Position numbers and translations under genes: made by a program. Below are positions 54,445 to 63,985 of a stretch of DNA of 64,000 nt, in pieces. Under the pieces are notes generated by a model, which was not told where the DNA came from, ran no database searches, and worked only from the letters and a program-made list of their open reading frames with translations. Source of the stretch: Streptomyces wedmorensis (lineage in GTDB: Bacteria > Actinomycetota > Actinomycetes > Streptomycetales > Streptomycetaceae); assembly GCF_000716445.1 (NCBI RefSeq), contig NZ_JNWK01000026.1, forward strand, positions 1-64,000, given 5' to 3'. Each line of letters opens with the position of its first letter. Position 1 is the stretch's first letter.

Positions 54445-56055
54445 TTACTTGACGTTGATCGCGGTCCAGGCGGAGGCGACCGCGTTGTACTGGGTGCTGC
54501 CGGCGCCGTACAGGTCACGCGCGGCGTTCAGGGTGGCCGTGCGGGCGCCCGAGTAGCCGGTGGTGGAGGTCATGTAGGTGGACAGCGCCTTGTACCAGAT
54601 CTTGTACGCGGCGGTGCGGCCGATGCCGGTGACGGTGGAGCCGTCGTAGGTCGGCGAGTCGTAGGTGACGCCGTTGATCGTCTTCGAGCCGCTGCCCTCG
54701 GAGAGCAGGTAGAAGAAGTGGTTGGCCGGGCCCGAGGAGTAGTGGACGTTGAGGCGGCCGACCGACTTCGACCAGTAGTCGGCGGACTTGCCGTCCTTGC
54801 TGGGCTTGTCCATGTAACGGAGCGGCGTGCCGTTGCCGTTGATGTCGATCTTCTCGCCGATGAGGTAGTCGCCGGCGTCGGTGGCGTTGCCCGCGTAGAA
54901 CTCGACCGAGGTGCCGAGGATGTCGGAGGTGGCCTCGTTCAGGCCGCCGGACTCGCCGCTGTAGCGGAGGTTGGCGGTGGAGGAGGTCAGGCCGTGGGAC
55001 ATCTCGTGGCCGGCCACGTCGATGGACGTGAGCGGGTGGGTGTTGTTGATGCCGTCGCCGTAGGTCATGCAGAAGCAGCTGTCGTCCCAGAAGGCGTTCA
55101 CGTAGGCGTTGCCGTAGTGGACGCGGGAGTAGGCGGCGACGCCGTCGCCGCGGATGCCGTTGCGACCGAGCTCGTTCTTGTAGAAGTCCCAGGTGAGGGC
55201 CGCGCCGTAGTGGGCGTCGGCGGCGGCGGTCTCGCGGTTGGACGCGAGGCCGTTGCCCCAGGTGTCGGTGGAGTTGGTGAAGAGGCTGCCGGTGCCGGAC
55301 GTGCCGCCGTTCAGGTCGTACGTCTTGTGGCCGCCGCGCAGCGCGTCGGTGAGGGTGTACGAGCCCGAGGTGCCGAGGGTGACCTGGCCGGCGTACATGG
55401 TGTTGCCGGTGCCGGTCTCGATCATCTCGTAGGCGTAGAGCTCCTTGCCGGTGGTGGCGTCGGTGACGACCTGGCGGCGGCTGGGGGTGCCGTCCTGCTG
55501 GACGCCGGTGACGATCGTCTCCCAGGCGAGGACGGGCTTGCCGGTGGCGGCCCAGATCACCTTGCGGGCGGTGGAGGCGGCCTCCGAGGCGTTGGCGCCG
55601 GAGGCGAGGGCGGCCTGCTTCGCGGTGGCGGACGGGACCGCGGCGGTCGTGGTCGCCACGGATATGCGGGCCTCGGTCGCCTTGGTGGTGGAGCGGGCGC
55701 CCGACTTCTTCTGGTGGACGACCAGGTCGCCGCCGAGGACCGGCAGGCCCTCGTAGGTGCGCTCGTAGCGCGTGTGGACGGTGCCGTCGGCGTCCTTGAC
55801 GACGTCGCGGACGACGAGCGCCTCCTTGCCGGACAGGCCGATGGCCTTGCCGGTGGCGGCGGCACCGGCCTGGGCCTCCTGGACGGCCGCGGCGCGCTGG
55901 CTGCCGGAGAAGGCGAGCGCGGTGGCTCCGGCCTCGCGCTGGGCGTCGGCGTTGGCGGATCCGGTCTGGACTCCGACGACGACCATGGCGGCCGAGGCGA
56001 GCAGGGCGGCGGCGCGGGCGGTGGTACGGCGGTGCGAGGACTGCTGGCGGGTCAC
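54445..56055 (-). CDS. Secreted M4 (thermolysin-family) metallopeptidase
   Basis: The 536-residue preproenzyme starts at GTG 56055 behind GAAGGAG. The signal peptide is AALLASAAMVVVGVQTGSAN. The FTP/PepSY-like propeptide (LGGDLVVHQKKSGARST) precedes a catalytic domain with VAGHEMSHGLT (HExxH zinc site), GGLNEATSDILGTSVEFYAG (third zinc ligand Glu) and a C-terminal HFFYLLSEGS plus IGRTAAYKIWYKAL. It is a typical Streptomyces extracellular neutral protease, separated from the biosynthetic genes by a strong terminator. Confidence 0.95.
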   Translation of the reverse strand: MTRQQSSHRRTTARAAALLASAAMVVVGVQTGSANADAQREAGATALAFSGSQRAAAVQEAQAGAAATGKAIGLSGKEALVVRDVVKDADGTVHTRYERTYEGLPVLGGDLVVHQKKSGARSTTKATEARISVATTTAAVPSATAKQAALASGANASEAASTARKVIWAATGKPVLAWETIVTGVQQDGTPSRRQVVTDATTGKELYAYEMIETGTGNTMYAGQVTLGTSGSYTLTDALRGGHKTYDLNGGTSGTGSLFTNSTDTWGNGLASNRETAAADAHYGAALTWDFYKNELGRNGIRGDGVAAYSRVHYGNAYVNAFWDDSCFCMTYGDGINNTHPLTSIDVAGHEMSHGLTSSTANLRYSGESGGLNEATSDILGTSVEFYAGNATDAGDYLIGEKIDINGNGTPLRYMDKPSKDGKSADYWSKSVGRLNVHYSSGPANHFFYLLSEGSGSKTINGVTYDSPTYDGSTVTGIGRTAAYKIWYKALSTYMTSTTGYSGARTATLNAARDLYGAGSTQYNAVASAWTAINVK

Positions 56056-56238
56056 GCGGGCTCCTTCGCTGCAAAGCGTGGGGGTTGTGGGGGTGGTGAT
56101 GCGGGTGTGAGCGTGCCAGCGAAGTCGCTCGTTTGACAGGTCTGCAACAAGGATTTGACCAGCTGTTGTCCGAAGGACAGATAACTATGTTCGCTATGCG
56201 GCGAGTTCGGCGCCCGTGTGCCCGCCTTCGGGCAACGG
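56056..56238 (-). other. Upstream region of the M4 peptidase gene
   Basis: This AT-richer stretch between the Ku-side terminator and the protease start should hold the protease promoter; no consensus could be fixed. Confidence 0.35.
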
Positions 56239-56276
56239 AAAGCCCCCCGGAGAAGCCACACGCTCCGGGGGGCTTT
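56239..56276. terminator. Terminator hairpin downstream of ku
   Basis: AAAGCCCCCCGGAG (56239-56252) pairs perfectly with CTCCGGGGGGCTTT (56263-56276), 92 bp past the ku stop. Confidence 0.8.
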
Positions 56277-56367
56277 GGTGCCGCTTCGAGACTCTTGAGG
56301 GGATTCGGGAGCCTTCAGGACTCCGGGCGGCCGGGCCGCGGCGGGGGGCCGCGCGGCCCGGCGGCGC

Positions 56368-57477
56368 TCAGGCCGAACGCTTGCGCGTCGTCGCCTTCTT
56401 GGCCTGCGTCTTCGCCGGGGCCTCCTTGGCGGTCGACCTCTTCGCCGCCGCCTTCTTGGCCGTCGTCTTCTTCGTCTGCGCCTCCTTGGCCGGGGTCCCG
56501 GCCGCCGACGTCGACTTGCGCGCGGGGGCCGTCGCCTTCTTCGCCGCCGTGCGGGAGGTGGACTTCTTGGCGTCCGTGGCCTTGGGCGCGCGCGTGGTGC
56601 GGGTCGCGCCGGAGCGCGGGGTGCGGGGTAGCAGCGGGGTGACCTCGGCGACCTCCTCCGTACCGGCGCCGTCGCCCGCTCCGGCCGTCTCGCCGCGCGC
56701 CTCCCGCGCCGCCCGGACGCTGCTCTCCAGGGCCGCCATGAGGTCGATGACCCGGCCACCGCCGGGCTCCTCCCCCGGCTCCGGCGGCGCGACGCCCTCG
56801 CCGCCCTCCGCCTTCGCGGCGATCATCTCCTCCACCGCGGTGCGGTAGTCGTCGTGGAGGGTGCTGATGTCGACCTCGCCGAGGGTGGACATCAGCGCGT
56901 CCGCCAGGTCGAGTTCGGCGTCCCGGACGGAGACCGGGGACTCGGGGGCCACGCCCTCCGGGGCCCGGATCTCGTCCGGCCAGAGCAGGCCGTGCATGGC
57001 GATCACGTCGTCCACGACCCGGAGCATGCCGAGCCGCTCCCGCCCCCGGAGGGCGTACTTCGCGACCGCCACCTTGTCGCTGCGCTTGAGCGCCTCGCGG
57101 AGCAGGGTGTACGGCTTCGCCGCGGGCACGCCGTTCGCCGACAGGTAGTACGCGGCGTCCATCCGGAGCGGATCGATCTCCCCGGCCGGCACGAACGTCA
57201 CGATCTCGATCGTCTTCGCCGTGGGGAGCGGCAGCGCGGCCAGGTCCTCGTCGCTGATCGGGATCATGGCGCCGTCGGCGTCCTCGTACGCCTTCCCGAT
57301 CTCCGCCTGCGGGACCTCCTCGCCGTCCAGCTCGCACACCTTCTTGTAGCGGACGCGGCCGCCGTCCTCGGTGTGGATCTGGCGGAACGAGACGGACCGG
57401 CTCTCGGTGGCGTTCACCATCTTGATCGGAATGCTGACGAGCCCGAAGGAAATGGCGCCGTTCCAGATGGATCGCAC
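56368..57477 (-). CDS. ku: Non-homologous end-joining protein Ku
   Basis: The 369-residue product starts at GTG 57477. It has the bacterial Ku core (SIWNGAISFGLVSIPIKMVN; YKKVCELDGEEVPQAEIGKA; LRGRERLGMLRVVDDVIAMH; DYRTAVEEMIAAKAEGGEGV) in residues 1-255. A long Lys/Ala/Thr-rich C-terminal tail (~280-369) of the kind that binds DNA in actinobacterial Ku follows. Ku forms a ring on double-strand ends and recruits LigD-type enzymes, whose genes are divergently transcribed 50 bp away. Confidence 0.96.
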   Translation of the reverse strand: MRSIWNGAISFGLVSIPIKMVNATESRSVSFRQIHTEDGGRVRYKKVCELDGEEVPQAEIGKAYEDADGAMIPISDEDLAALPLPTAKTIEIVTFVPAGEIDPLRMDAAYYLSANGVPAAKPYTLLREALKRSDKVAVAKYALRGRERLGMLRVVDDVIAMHGLLWPDEIRAPEGVAPESPVSVRDAELDLADALMSTLGEVDISTLHDDYRTAVEEMIAAKAEGGEGVAPPEPGEEPGGGRVIDLMAALESSVRAAREARGETAGAGDGAGTEEVAEVTPLLPRTPRSGATRTTRAPKATDAKKSTSRTAAKKATAPARKSTSAAGTPAKEAQTKKTTAKKAAAKRSTAKEAPAKTQAKKATTRKRSA

Positions 57478-57527
57478 GGTTCTCGCCTTTCCAGCCGAAG
57501 GGTCCGGAAACGTGGGATTCTCATCGT

Positions 57528-58421
57528 ATGACGCCCATCACAGAGGTGGAGGGGCGCCGGCTGGCACTCAGCAACCTGGACAAGGTGATCCACCCGGCCA
57601 CCGGCACCACCAAGGGCGAGGTCCTCCACTACTACGCGACCGTGGGGGCCGCGATCCTGCCGCATCTGCGGGACCGGCCCGTGTCCTTCCTGCGCTATCC
57701 GGACGGCCCGGAGGGGCAGCTCTTCTTCACCAAGAATCCGCCGCCGGGCACGCCCTCCTGGGTGAGGACCACACCCGTCCCCCGTTCCGAGGATCCCCGG
57801 GCCCGCCAGGTGGTGGTCGACGACCTGCCGTCGCTGATCTGGGCGGCGAACCTGGTCGTGGAGTTCCACACGCCGCAGTGGCGGGCCGCCTCCCCCGCCG
57901 TCGCCGACCGGCTCGTGTTCGACCTCGACCCCGGGGCGCCCGCGACCGCCGTCGAGTGCTGCCGGGTCGCGTTGCACCTGCGCGAGCGGCTGGCGGCGGA
58001 CGGCCTCGACGCCTTCGCCAAGACCTCCGGGTCCAAGGGCCTCCACCTGCTCGTCCCGGTGACACCGGCACCCTCCGCGCACGTGTCGGCGTACGCGAGA
58101 CGGCTCGCCGTCGAGGCGGAGGGCCTCCTGCCGAAGCTGGTCGTGCACCGGATGACCCGGGCCCAGCGCCCCGGGAAGGTCTTCGTCGACCACGGCCAGA
58201 ACGCGGCCGCCAAGACCACCGCCACCCCGTACACCCTGCGGGCGCGGACGCTCCCCACCGTCTCGGCGCCCGTCACCTGGGAGGAGGTGGAGCGCTGCGC
58301 CGCCGCAGGGAACCCCGGGCCGCTCGTCCTCCTCATGGACGACATCGCGCCACGTCTTGCGCGGCACGGGGAGCTCCTGGAGCCGCTTTTCGCGCCTGAA
58401 CGGGCGGGGGACGTGCCGTGA
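57528..58421 (+). CDS. LigD-type polymerase/primase domain protein
   Basis: The 297-residue product is a stand-alone NHEJ primase-polymerase (Pol domain of LigD). RLALSNLDKVIHPATGTTKG and LRDRPVSFLRYPDGPEG are at the start, with the catalytic metal motif VFDLDPGAPA, KTSGSKGLHLLVPV and VFVDHGQNAAAKTTATPYTL. It adds nucleotides at Ku-bound ends before ligation. The ligase gene overlaps its stop by 4 bp. In many bacteria these domains are one LigD polypeptide; here they are split. Confidence 0.92.
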   Translation: MTPITEVEGRRLALSNLDKVIHPATGTTKGEVLHYYATVGAAILPHLRDRPVSFLRYPDGPEGQLFFTKNPPPGTPSWVRTTPVPRSEDPRARQVVVDDLPSLIWAANLVVEFHTPQWRAASPAVADRLVFDLDPGAPATAVECCRVALHLRERLAADGLDAFAKTSGSKGLHLLVPVTPAPSAHVSAYARRLAVEAEGLLPKLVVHRMTRAQRPGKVFVDHGQNAAAKTTATPYTLRARTLPTVSAPVTWEEVERCAAAGNPGPLVLLMDDIAPRLARHGELLEPLFAPERAGDVP

Positions 58422-59350
58422 ACGGGGGGCGCGCGGCGGGACGGAGCGACGGCGGCACGGGCGGCGCCGTCGTGCTCCTGCCGCCCGTCGACGTCATGCG
58501 GCCCCGGTCCGCCGACGAGATCCCCGGGCAGGGCGAGCCGCCCCGGGAGCTGCAGTACTCCGTCAAGCTGGACGGCTTCCGGGCCCTCGCGTTCGTGCTC
58601 GACGGCGGCAGGGTCGTCCTCCAGTCCCGGTCCCGCCGGGACCTCGCGCCCGACTTCCCCGGGATCGCCGCGGACCTGGGCGAGCGGCTGCCGGCCGGGG
58701 TCGTGTGCGACGGGGAGTTGTGCGCGTACCGCGAGGGGCGGCTCAGCTTCACCGACCTGCTCCGCTCGCACGCGGACCGGGTACGGGCCGGGGTGCCGGT
58801 CTCGTACATCGCCTTCGACCTGCTCGCCGTCCCCGGCCGGGACGTGCGGAGCCTGCCGCTCCGCGACCGGTGGGAGCTGCTGGGCGCGGCCCTCGCGGAC
58901 GTCGGACCGCCCCTCCGGCGGGTGCTGGCCACCCGGGACGAGGAGACGGCGCGCGGGTGGTTCCGCGACCTGCGGGAGGCGGGCGTCGAGGGGATCGTCG
59001 CCAAACGGCTGGACTCGCCGTACCAGGCCGGCGCCACCTGGGCCTGGCGCAAGGTCCGGCACGCCGACACGAGCGACGGCCTGCTCGTGGGCCTGGTCGG
59101 CCCGGCGGACCGGCCCCGGGCCCTGCTCGTACGGCTCCCCGACGGCAGCACCGCGACCACCTCGCCCCGGCTCACCCCGGCGCAGGCGCGCGAGGTCGGC
59201 GCACGGGCGGGCGGCCGCGCCGGAGCGCTCGCCGACGATCCGGAGCACGGACCCGTACGCCCGGTGGATCCGCCGCTCCCCGTCGAACTGCGGCAGGTCG
59301 CGGGCCGGCACGGGACCCCGGCGTTCGTCCGGGTCCGCTCGGAGGGGTAG
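58418..59350 (+). CDS. ATP-dependent DNA ligase (LigC/LigD type)
   Basis: The 310-residue product starts at GTG 58418. The adenylated Lys lies in QYSVKLDGFRALAFV (KxDG), with VLQSRSRRDLAPDFPGIA, VCDGELCAYREGRL, GVEGIVAKRLDSPYQAG (motif IV) and WAWRKVRHADT (motif V). A short OB-fold follows and ends at FVRVRSEG. It seals ends processed by the adjacent polymerase in Ku-dependent repair. No phosphoesterase domain is attached. Confidence 0.93.
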   Translation: MNGGRAAGRSDGGTGGAVVLLPPVDVMRPRSADEIPGQGEPPRELQYSVKLDGFRALAFVLDGGRVVLQSRSRRDLAPDFPGIAADLGERLPAGVVCDGELCAYREGRLSFTDLLRSHADRVRAGVPVSYIAFDLLAVPGRDVRSLPLRDRWELLGAALADVGPPLRRVLATRDEETARGWFRDLREAGVEGIVAKRLDSPYQAGATWAWRKVRHADTSDGLLVGLVGPADRPRALLVRLPDGSTATTSPRLTPAQAREVGARAGGRAGALADDPEHGPVRPVDPPLPVELRQVAGRHGTPAFVRVRSEG

Positions 59351-59508
59351 CCACCGAGAGCAACTACCCTGCTCCGTACTGTACATGGCGCAAAGAGGCC
59401 GCAACCGGGGCTCCGCGCGCGGCCGGTGTCGCCGGTTCGGCGTCGGGAGCGGCCCTGTGGTGCACACTTGCTGCCTGGTACAGCGCTCACGGGGAAGGCG
59501 GCCTGGCA

Positions 59509-61689
59509 ATGCTGACGGGGATCGAGGAGGTCGACTGGGCCTCGCTGGGGCACGCCTACGGCCCCGCGGACGATGTGCCGGAGCTGCTCCGCGGACTCGC
59601 CTCCGCCGATCCCGCGGAGCGCGAGACCGCCCTCGACGGCATGTACGGCGCCGTGCACCACCAGGGCGACGTCTACGACTCGACGCTCGCCTGCATCCCC
59701 TTCCTCCTCGAACTCGTCGCCGATCCCGCGGTCCAGGACCGCGGCTGCATCGTCGAGTTGCTCACCAGCATCGGCGGGATCGAGCTCGACGACGACGACG
59801 AGCTCGACGAACTGGACGAACTCGCCCCGGACGACGAGGAGTTCATCCCCGCCGCCAACTACGCGATGGCCGCCGCCGCCATCGCCGCCGGGGCCGACGT
59901 CTTCCTGGGGCTCGTCGCCGACCCGGACCCCGAGGTGCGGCTCGCCGCGCCGTGCGCGCTCGCCTCGCTGCACCCCGAGCCCGCCCGGGCGCTGACCCTG
60001 CTGCGGGAGCGGCTCACCGTCGAGCGGGACACCGAGGTGCGGCTCGCCCTCGTGGCCGCCGTCGGGCGGATCGCACTGCGGCACGCGGCGCTGCGCGACG
60101 AGACCGTCGACTGGCTCGACTGGCTCGCCCGCGCCGCCCAGGACCCGGGACTGCGGCTCGCGGCGCTCGCGCAGCGGGCCCGCTGCGCACCGGCGGACAT
60201 CCCCGACGACGTCGTGCCGTGGGTGACCCGGCTCCTGGAGGAGATCCGCACGGCGGCCCAGCGGCCGGGGACCGGCGCGGACGGCCACCGGTCCGCCGCG
60301 CCGACGCTGATCGGTCAGGTCAGGGAACTCCTGGAGGAGCACGCGGCCGGGCGGCCCGCCCCCTGGACCGAGGAGCTGCTGCGGACCCTGCACACCGCGC
60401 TCGACGACCGCGTCGACGACCGGATCGCGCTGATCCTCGCGCAGCTGCGGAGCCCCGACTGGGGGCAGCGTTCGGACGCGATCTGGCTGTGCGGCGGGCT
60501 GATCAGGCTGTGGCGCGGGCGGTACGAGGAGGTCGTCCGGCTCGTCGGCGCACAGCTCCACGACCCCGAGCCCCGGCTCAGGGAGGCCGCCACCTCGTTC
60601 CTGGAGCGGCTCTTCGAACTGGGCGGCCCCGCCGCCGACGCCCTCGTGGCCCGGCTGACGACCGGCCCGGCCGGCCCGGCCCCGTTCGCCGGCTCCGCCC
60701 CGGCCGACCGCGCGCCGTTCGCCGCCGGCCCCCTCGACGGCCCGGCCGGCACCGGCAGCGGGTACGCCTTCGTCGGCCGGTCCGGGCGGGACGGGGCGCT
60801 GCTCGCGCTGGCCCGCGCCGGGGACACCCGCGCGGTCCCGCTCCTGGCCCGCGCCCTGGAGGAGGGCGAGGTGCGGCGGGAGCTGCTCTACGCCATGGAC
60901 GGCCTCGGGCCCTCCGCGGCGATGCTCGCCCCGCTGCTGCGGCGCCGACTGGCGGAGGTCGAGCTGGACGAGCGGCTGTACGACCGGGCGGCGCCGCTGC
61001 TGTACGCGCTGGCGGCGGTACGGGGCGGCCAGGCCGTGCCCGAGGTGCTGCGGGTGCTGCGGGGCGCCCCGGAGAACCGGCGCGACTGGGTGCGGGAGGC
61101 GGCCCTGCGGACCCTGGCCTCGTTCGGCCCGGCCGCCCGGGAGGCCGTACCGGAGCTGCGAAGACTCCTGGCCGCCGAGTCGGCCGCGGTTGCCACGGCG
61201 GCGGCACGCGCGCTGTGGGCGGCCGAGGGTGACACCGGGGAGGCGCTGGCGGCCCTGGAGCGGTGGCTGCGGCCCGGCACGTCGGGCGCGGACTGGTGCT
61301 CCGCCGCCCTGGCCCTGGCCGCGATCGGCCCGGCGGCGGCCTCGACGGCCCCCGCGCTCCGGCCCGGTCTGGCCTCCCGGGACCTGTGGGTGCGGGTCAG
61401 GACCGCGACGGCCCTGTGGCGGGTGTCCGGCGAGACCGGTGCGACGCTGCCGGTGCTGCTCGCGGCCTGGGAGGAGAACCGGCACGCGCGCGTGGACATC
61501 GTCGAGTGCCTGGCGGAGATGGGCCCGGCGGCCGCCGGGGCCCAGCTCGTGATCCTCACCGAGCTCACGCGCAGGCGCCGCCACAACGCCCGCGAGGGCG
61601 CCTCCGGCAGCCATGACATCCACCTCGACGAGAAGCTCCTCACCCTGTGCCGGGCGGCCCTGGCCCGAATGGAGCGGGGTCTCTCCTGA
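59509..61689 (+). CDS. HEAT-repeat (armadillo-like) protein
   Basis: The 726-residue product starts at ATG 59509. It is made almost wholly of paired helices with HEAT periodicity (for example LVADPDPEVRLAAPCALASL, LLRERLTVERDTEVRLALVA, WVREAALRTLASFGPAAREA, SRDLWVRVRTATALWRVSGE). An acidic Asp/Glu run (ELDDDDELDELDELAPDDEE) lies near residue 100. Such solenoids are protein-binding scaffolds; no catalytic domain is seen. It lies 158 bp after the ligase gene, and a link to DNA repair is not shown. Confidence 0.8.
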   Translation: MLTGIEEVDWASLGHAYGPADDVPELLRGLASADPAERETALDGMYGAVHHQGDVYDSTLACIPFLLELVADPAVQDRGCIVELLTSIGGIELDDDDELDELDELAPDDEEFIPAANYAMAAAAIAAGADVFLGLVADPDPEVRLAAPCALASLHPEPARALTLLRERLTVERDTEVRLALVAAVGRIALRHAALRDETVDWLDWLARAAQDPGLRLAALAQRARCAPADIPDDVVPWVTRLLEEIRTAAQRPGTGADGHRSAAPTLIGQVRELLEEHAAGRPAPWTEELLRTLHTALDDRVDDRIALILAQLRSPDWGQRSDAIWLCGGLIRLWRGRYEEVVRLVGAQLHDPEPRLREAATSFLERLFELGGPAADALVARLTTGPAGPAPFAGSAPADRAPFAAGPLDGPAGTGSGYAFVGRSGRDGALLALARAGDTRAVPLLARALEEGEVRRELLYAMDGLGPSAAMLAPLLRRRLAEVELDERLYDRAAPLLYALAAVRGGQAVPEVLRVLRGAPENRRDWVREAALRTLASFGPAAREAVPELRRLLAAESAAVATAAARALWAAEGDTGEALAALERWLRPGTSGADWCSAALALAAIGPAAASTAPALRPGLASRDLWVRVRTATALWRVSGETGATLPVLLAAWEENRHARVDIVECLAEMGPAAAGAQLVILTELTRRRRHNAREGASGSHDIHLDEKLLTLCRAALARMERGLS

Positions 61690-61781
61690 AGGGCGTCTTG
61701 TCGATCACGCGGCGAGCCCGGCCCGATCGGCAGGACACCCTCCGGGTGCCGCGTGCCTCGTCCCGACAACCCGACGAATAG

Positions 61782-61792
61782 ACAAAAGGGAC
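61782..61792 (+). promoter_or_regulatory. Motif ACAAAAGGGAC, copy 1
   Basis: This 11-mer recurs identically at 63944-63954. Both lie 42-72 bp upstream of a gene start, so they may be part of related promoters or binding sites. Confidence 0.3.
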
Positions 61793-61853
61793 TTCCCTCC
61801 GAATAAGGTCTACGGGAGGAGAGCAGCACCGACCCCGACGACCGAGGAGCACC

Positions 61854-62648
61854 GTGAGCGCGCGCGGACCGCACAGCGCCGTCGGCGTCCTGTGCGCCCT
61901 CGTCCTCACGCCGGCGCTCGGCGGGTGCGGCGGCGGGCAGGGCGGTCTGCAGAGCGCCGGGCCGACGCCCGCGGCCGTCGGCCCGGTGCGGCTGTGGCCC
62001 GACCTCGCGCCGGCGACGAATCCGCCGGTGGACTACGGCGAGTCCGACACCCAGCGCGTCCCGGGCATCGAGGTCACCGACAACGACGTCCACTCCGTCG
62101 ACGCGGTGGCGGTCGTCCGCGCCGAGGTGCGCGCCCACCCCGACACGTACTCGGGCGCCGACGGGCTCTACGAGGAGACCGCCCGGGCCATCGAGGCCTG
62201 CCCCACCGCCCCCGACGCCTGTCCCGTCATGCGGCCCTACTACCGCGACCTCACCGGCAACGGCCGGGACGAGCTGATCGTGGGCATCCGGATGCCGGAA
62301 CAGCAGGTCGGAGTGCGGGTCTACCTCGCCGAGAACGGCGGGCTCACCAGGATCATGTCCACCGTCGACCAGGTCATCAGCGTGGAACTGGCCGGCCGTG
62401 ACCTGATCATGCGGGTCAGTTCGGCCGGCATCCCCGGGTACGAGTACCGCACCGCCTGGTCCTGGGACGAGCAGCAGCACAGCATGCTGCCGACCCGGGA
62501 CGAGATCGTCCGGGTGCGGCCGTCCCGCACCGGGCCCTCCGCCGTGCCCGTGCCCCGCCTGGTCAGCCCCAGCGCCACCCCGGCCCCGGACAGCCCGACC
62601 GCGTCGGGGGAGCCCGCGGACCCCGTCCCCGTCGAGCCCGCCCGGTGA
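61854..62648 (+). CDS. Putative lipoprotein paired with sensor kinase
   Basis: The 264-residue product starts at GTG 61854. The signal ends in a lipobox-like ALGGCGGGQ. The mature part has an extracellular domain with YYRDLTGNGRDELIVGIRMP (EF-hand/FG-GAP-like DLTGNGRDEL) and a Pro/Ser-rich C-terminal tail. The stop overlaps the start of the histidine kinase gene, so the two probably work together, as lipoproteins such as CseA modulate their partner kinases. The ligand is unknown. Confidence 0.75.
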   Translation: MSARGPHSAVGVLCALVLTPALGGCGGGQGGLQSAGPTPAAVGPVRLWPDLAPATNPPVDYGESDTQRVPGIEVTDNDVHSVDAVAVVRAEVRAHPDTYSGADGLYEETARAIEACPTAPDACPVMRPYYRDLTGNGRDELIVGIRMPEQQVGVRVYLAENGGLTRIMSTVDQVISVELAGRDLIMRVSSAGIPGYEYRTAWSWDEQQHSMLPTRDEIVRVRPSRTGPSAVPVPRLVSPSATPAPDSPTASGEPADPVPVEPAR

Positions 62649-63919
62649 GGCCGCCCAGGCGGCCGGCCTGGACCGCGACCCTCACCTGGAAGGCCGCGGT
62701 CTTCATCGCCGTGATGTGCTGCGCGCTGGCCGCGCTGCTCGGCGTGCTCGTCCACGTGTCGGTGACCTCCCAGACCGTGAACGACTCCCGGGAGAAGGCG
62801 CTGACCCGGCTCACCGAGGTCGGCCGGCTCTACGAGGCGGGCGAACCGCTGCCCCGGTTCGCCGGGATCGACCCGCCCGGGCTCCCGGCGCCGCTGCGGG
62901 CGCTCACGGCCCGCGGCGAGCGCGGCACGATGGTCGCCGACGACCGGGGCCGGCCGACGATGTGGGCGGCGGGTCCCGCGGACGGCCGGGCCCTCGCCGT
63001 CCGGGTCGACTACACGCAGAGCGCCGAGACGATCGACGCGCTCGACCGGTCGATCCTCGGCTCCTCCGTGCTCGCGATCGGCGCGACCCTGCTCGTGGGC
63101 GCCTTCGCCGTCACCCGCGTCACCCGGCGGCTGCACCTCACCGCGCAGGTGGCCCGCCGGATCAGCGCCGGCGACCTGGACGCGCGCGTCGACGACCCCC
63201 GTACGAAGGACCCCTCGCGCCCGCAGGACGAGGTGGCCACCGTCTCCGGGGCGCTCGACACGATGGCCTCGTCGCTCCAGCGCAAGCTGCAGAGCGAGCA
63301 GCGGTTCACCGCCGACGTGGCGCACGAGCTGCGCACCCCGCTGACCGGCCTTTCGGCGGCGGCCGAGCTGCTGCCCGAGGGACGGCCGTCGGAGCTCGTA
63401 CGGGACCGGGTGCGGGCGATGCGCGGTCTCACCGAGGACCTCCTGGAGATCTCGCGGCTCGACGCCCGCAACGAGACCGTGGACCTGGCGGTGCACGAGC
63501 TGGGGCCGCTGGCCGAGCGGGTGGTGCGCGCCTCGGGCACGGAGACCGAGGTCCGGGTCGTCCGGGACGCCACGGTGGAGACGGACCGGCGGCGCCTTGA
63601 ACGGGTCCTCGGCAATCTGGTCGCCAACGCGCACAAGCACGGGGCGCCGCCGGTGGTGGTGACGGTGGACGGGCCCGTGGCATCCGTGCGGGACCACGGC
63701 CCCGGCTATCCCGCGTACCTCCTGGAGTCGGGTCCGCAGCGGTTCCGCACCGAGAGCGGCGGCAAGGGACACGGGCTCGGGCTGACGATCGCCGTGGGGC
63801 AGGCGCGGGTGATCGGCGCCGAGCTGGTGTTCGTCCGGCCCGCGGAGGGCGAGGGCGCCGAGGCCCGGCTGCGGCTCCCCGAGTACGTACGCCTGACGGA
63901 CACCGATCCGGAGGACTGA
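62645..63919 (+). CDS. Two-component sensor histidine kinase
   Basis: The 424-residue product has two membrane helices (AVFIAVMCCALAALLGVLVH ~18-38; ILGSSVLAIGATLLVGAFAV ~138-158) around a short extracellular loop. A HAMP linker follows (ITRRLH...RISAGDLDARVDD-like). The H-box is ADVAHELRTPLTGLSAAAEL, the N-box LGNLVANAHKHG and the G-box GKGHGLGLTIAVG. It starts inside the lipoprotein stop. No response regulator is visible within the window; the gene beginning at 63986 or one outside may supply it. Confidence 0.92.
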   Translation: MRPPRRPAWTATLTWKAAVFIAVMCCALAALLGVLVHVSVTSQTVNDSREKALTRLTEVGRLYEAGEPLPRFAGIDPPGLPAPLRALTARGERGTMVADDRGRPTMWAAGPADGRALAVRVDYTQSAETIDALDRSILGSSVLAIGATLLVGAFAVTRVTRRLHLTAQVARRISAGDLDARVDDPRTKDPSRPQDEVATVSGALDTMASSLQRKLQSEQRFTADVAHELRTPLTGLSAAAELLPEGRPSELVRDRVRAMRGLTEDLLEISRLDARNETVDLAVHELGPLAERVVRASGTETEVRVVRDATVETDRRRLERVLGNLVANAHKHGAPPVVVTVDGPVASVRDHGPGYPAYLLESGPQRFRTESGGKGHGLGLTIAVGQARVIGAELVFVRPAEGEGAEARLRLPEYVRLTDTDPED

Positions 63920-63943
63920 CGGCGCGCCACGGCACACCGTCAC

Positions 63944-63954
63944 ACAAAAGGGAC
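63944..63954 (+). promoter_or_regulatory. Motif ACAAAAGGGAC, copy 2
   Basis: Identical to 61782-61792; 31 bp upstream of the gene that begins at 63986. Confidence 0.3.
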
Positions 63955-63985
63955 ATAGGGCATACCGCTTGCTACGTTGCCGACC

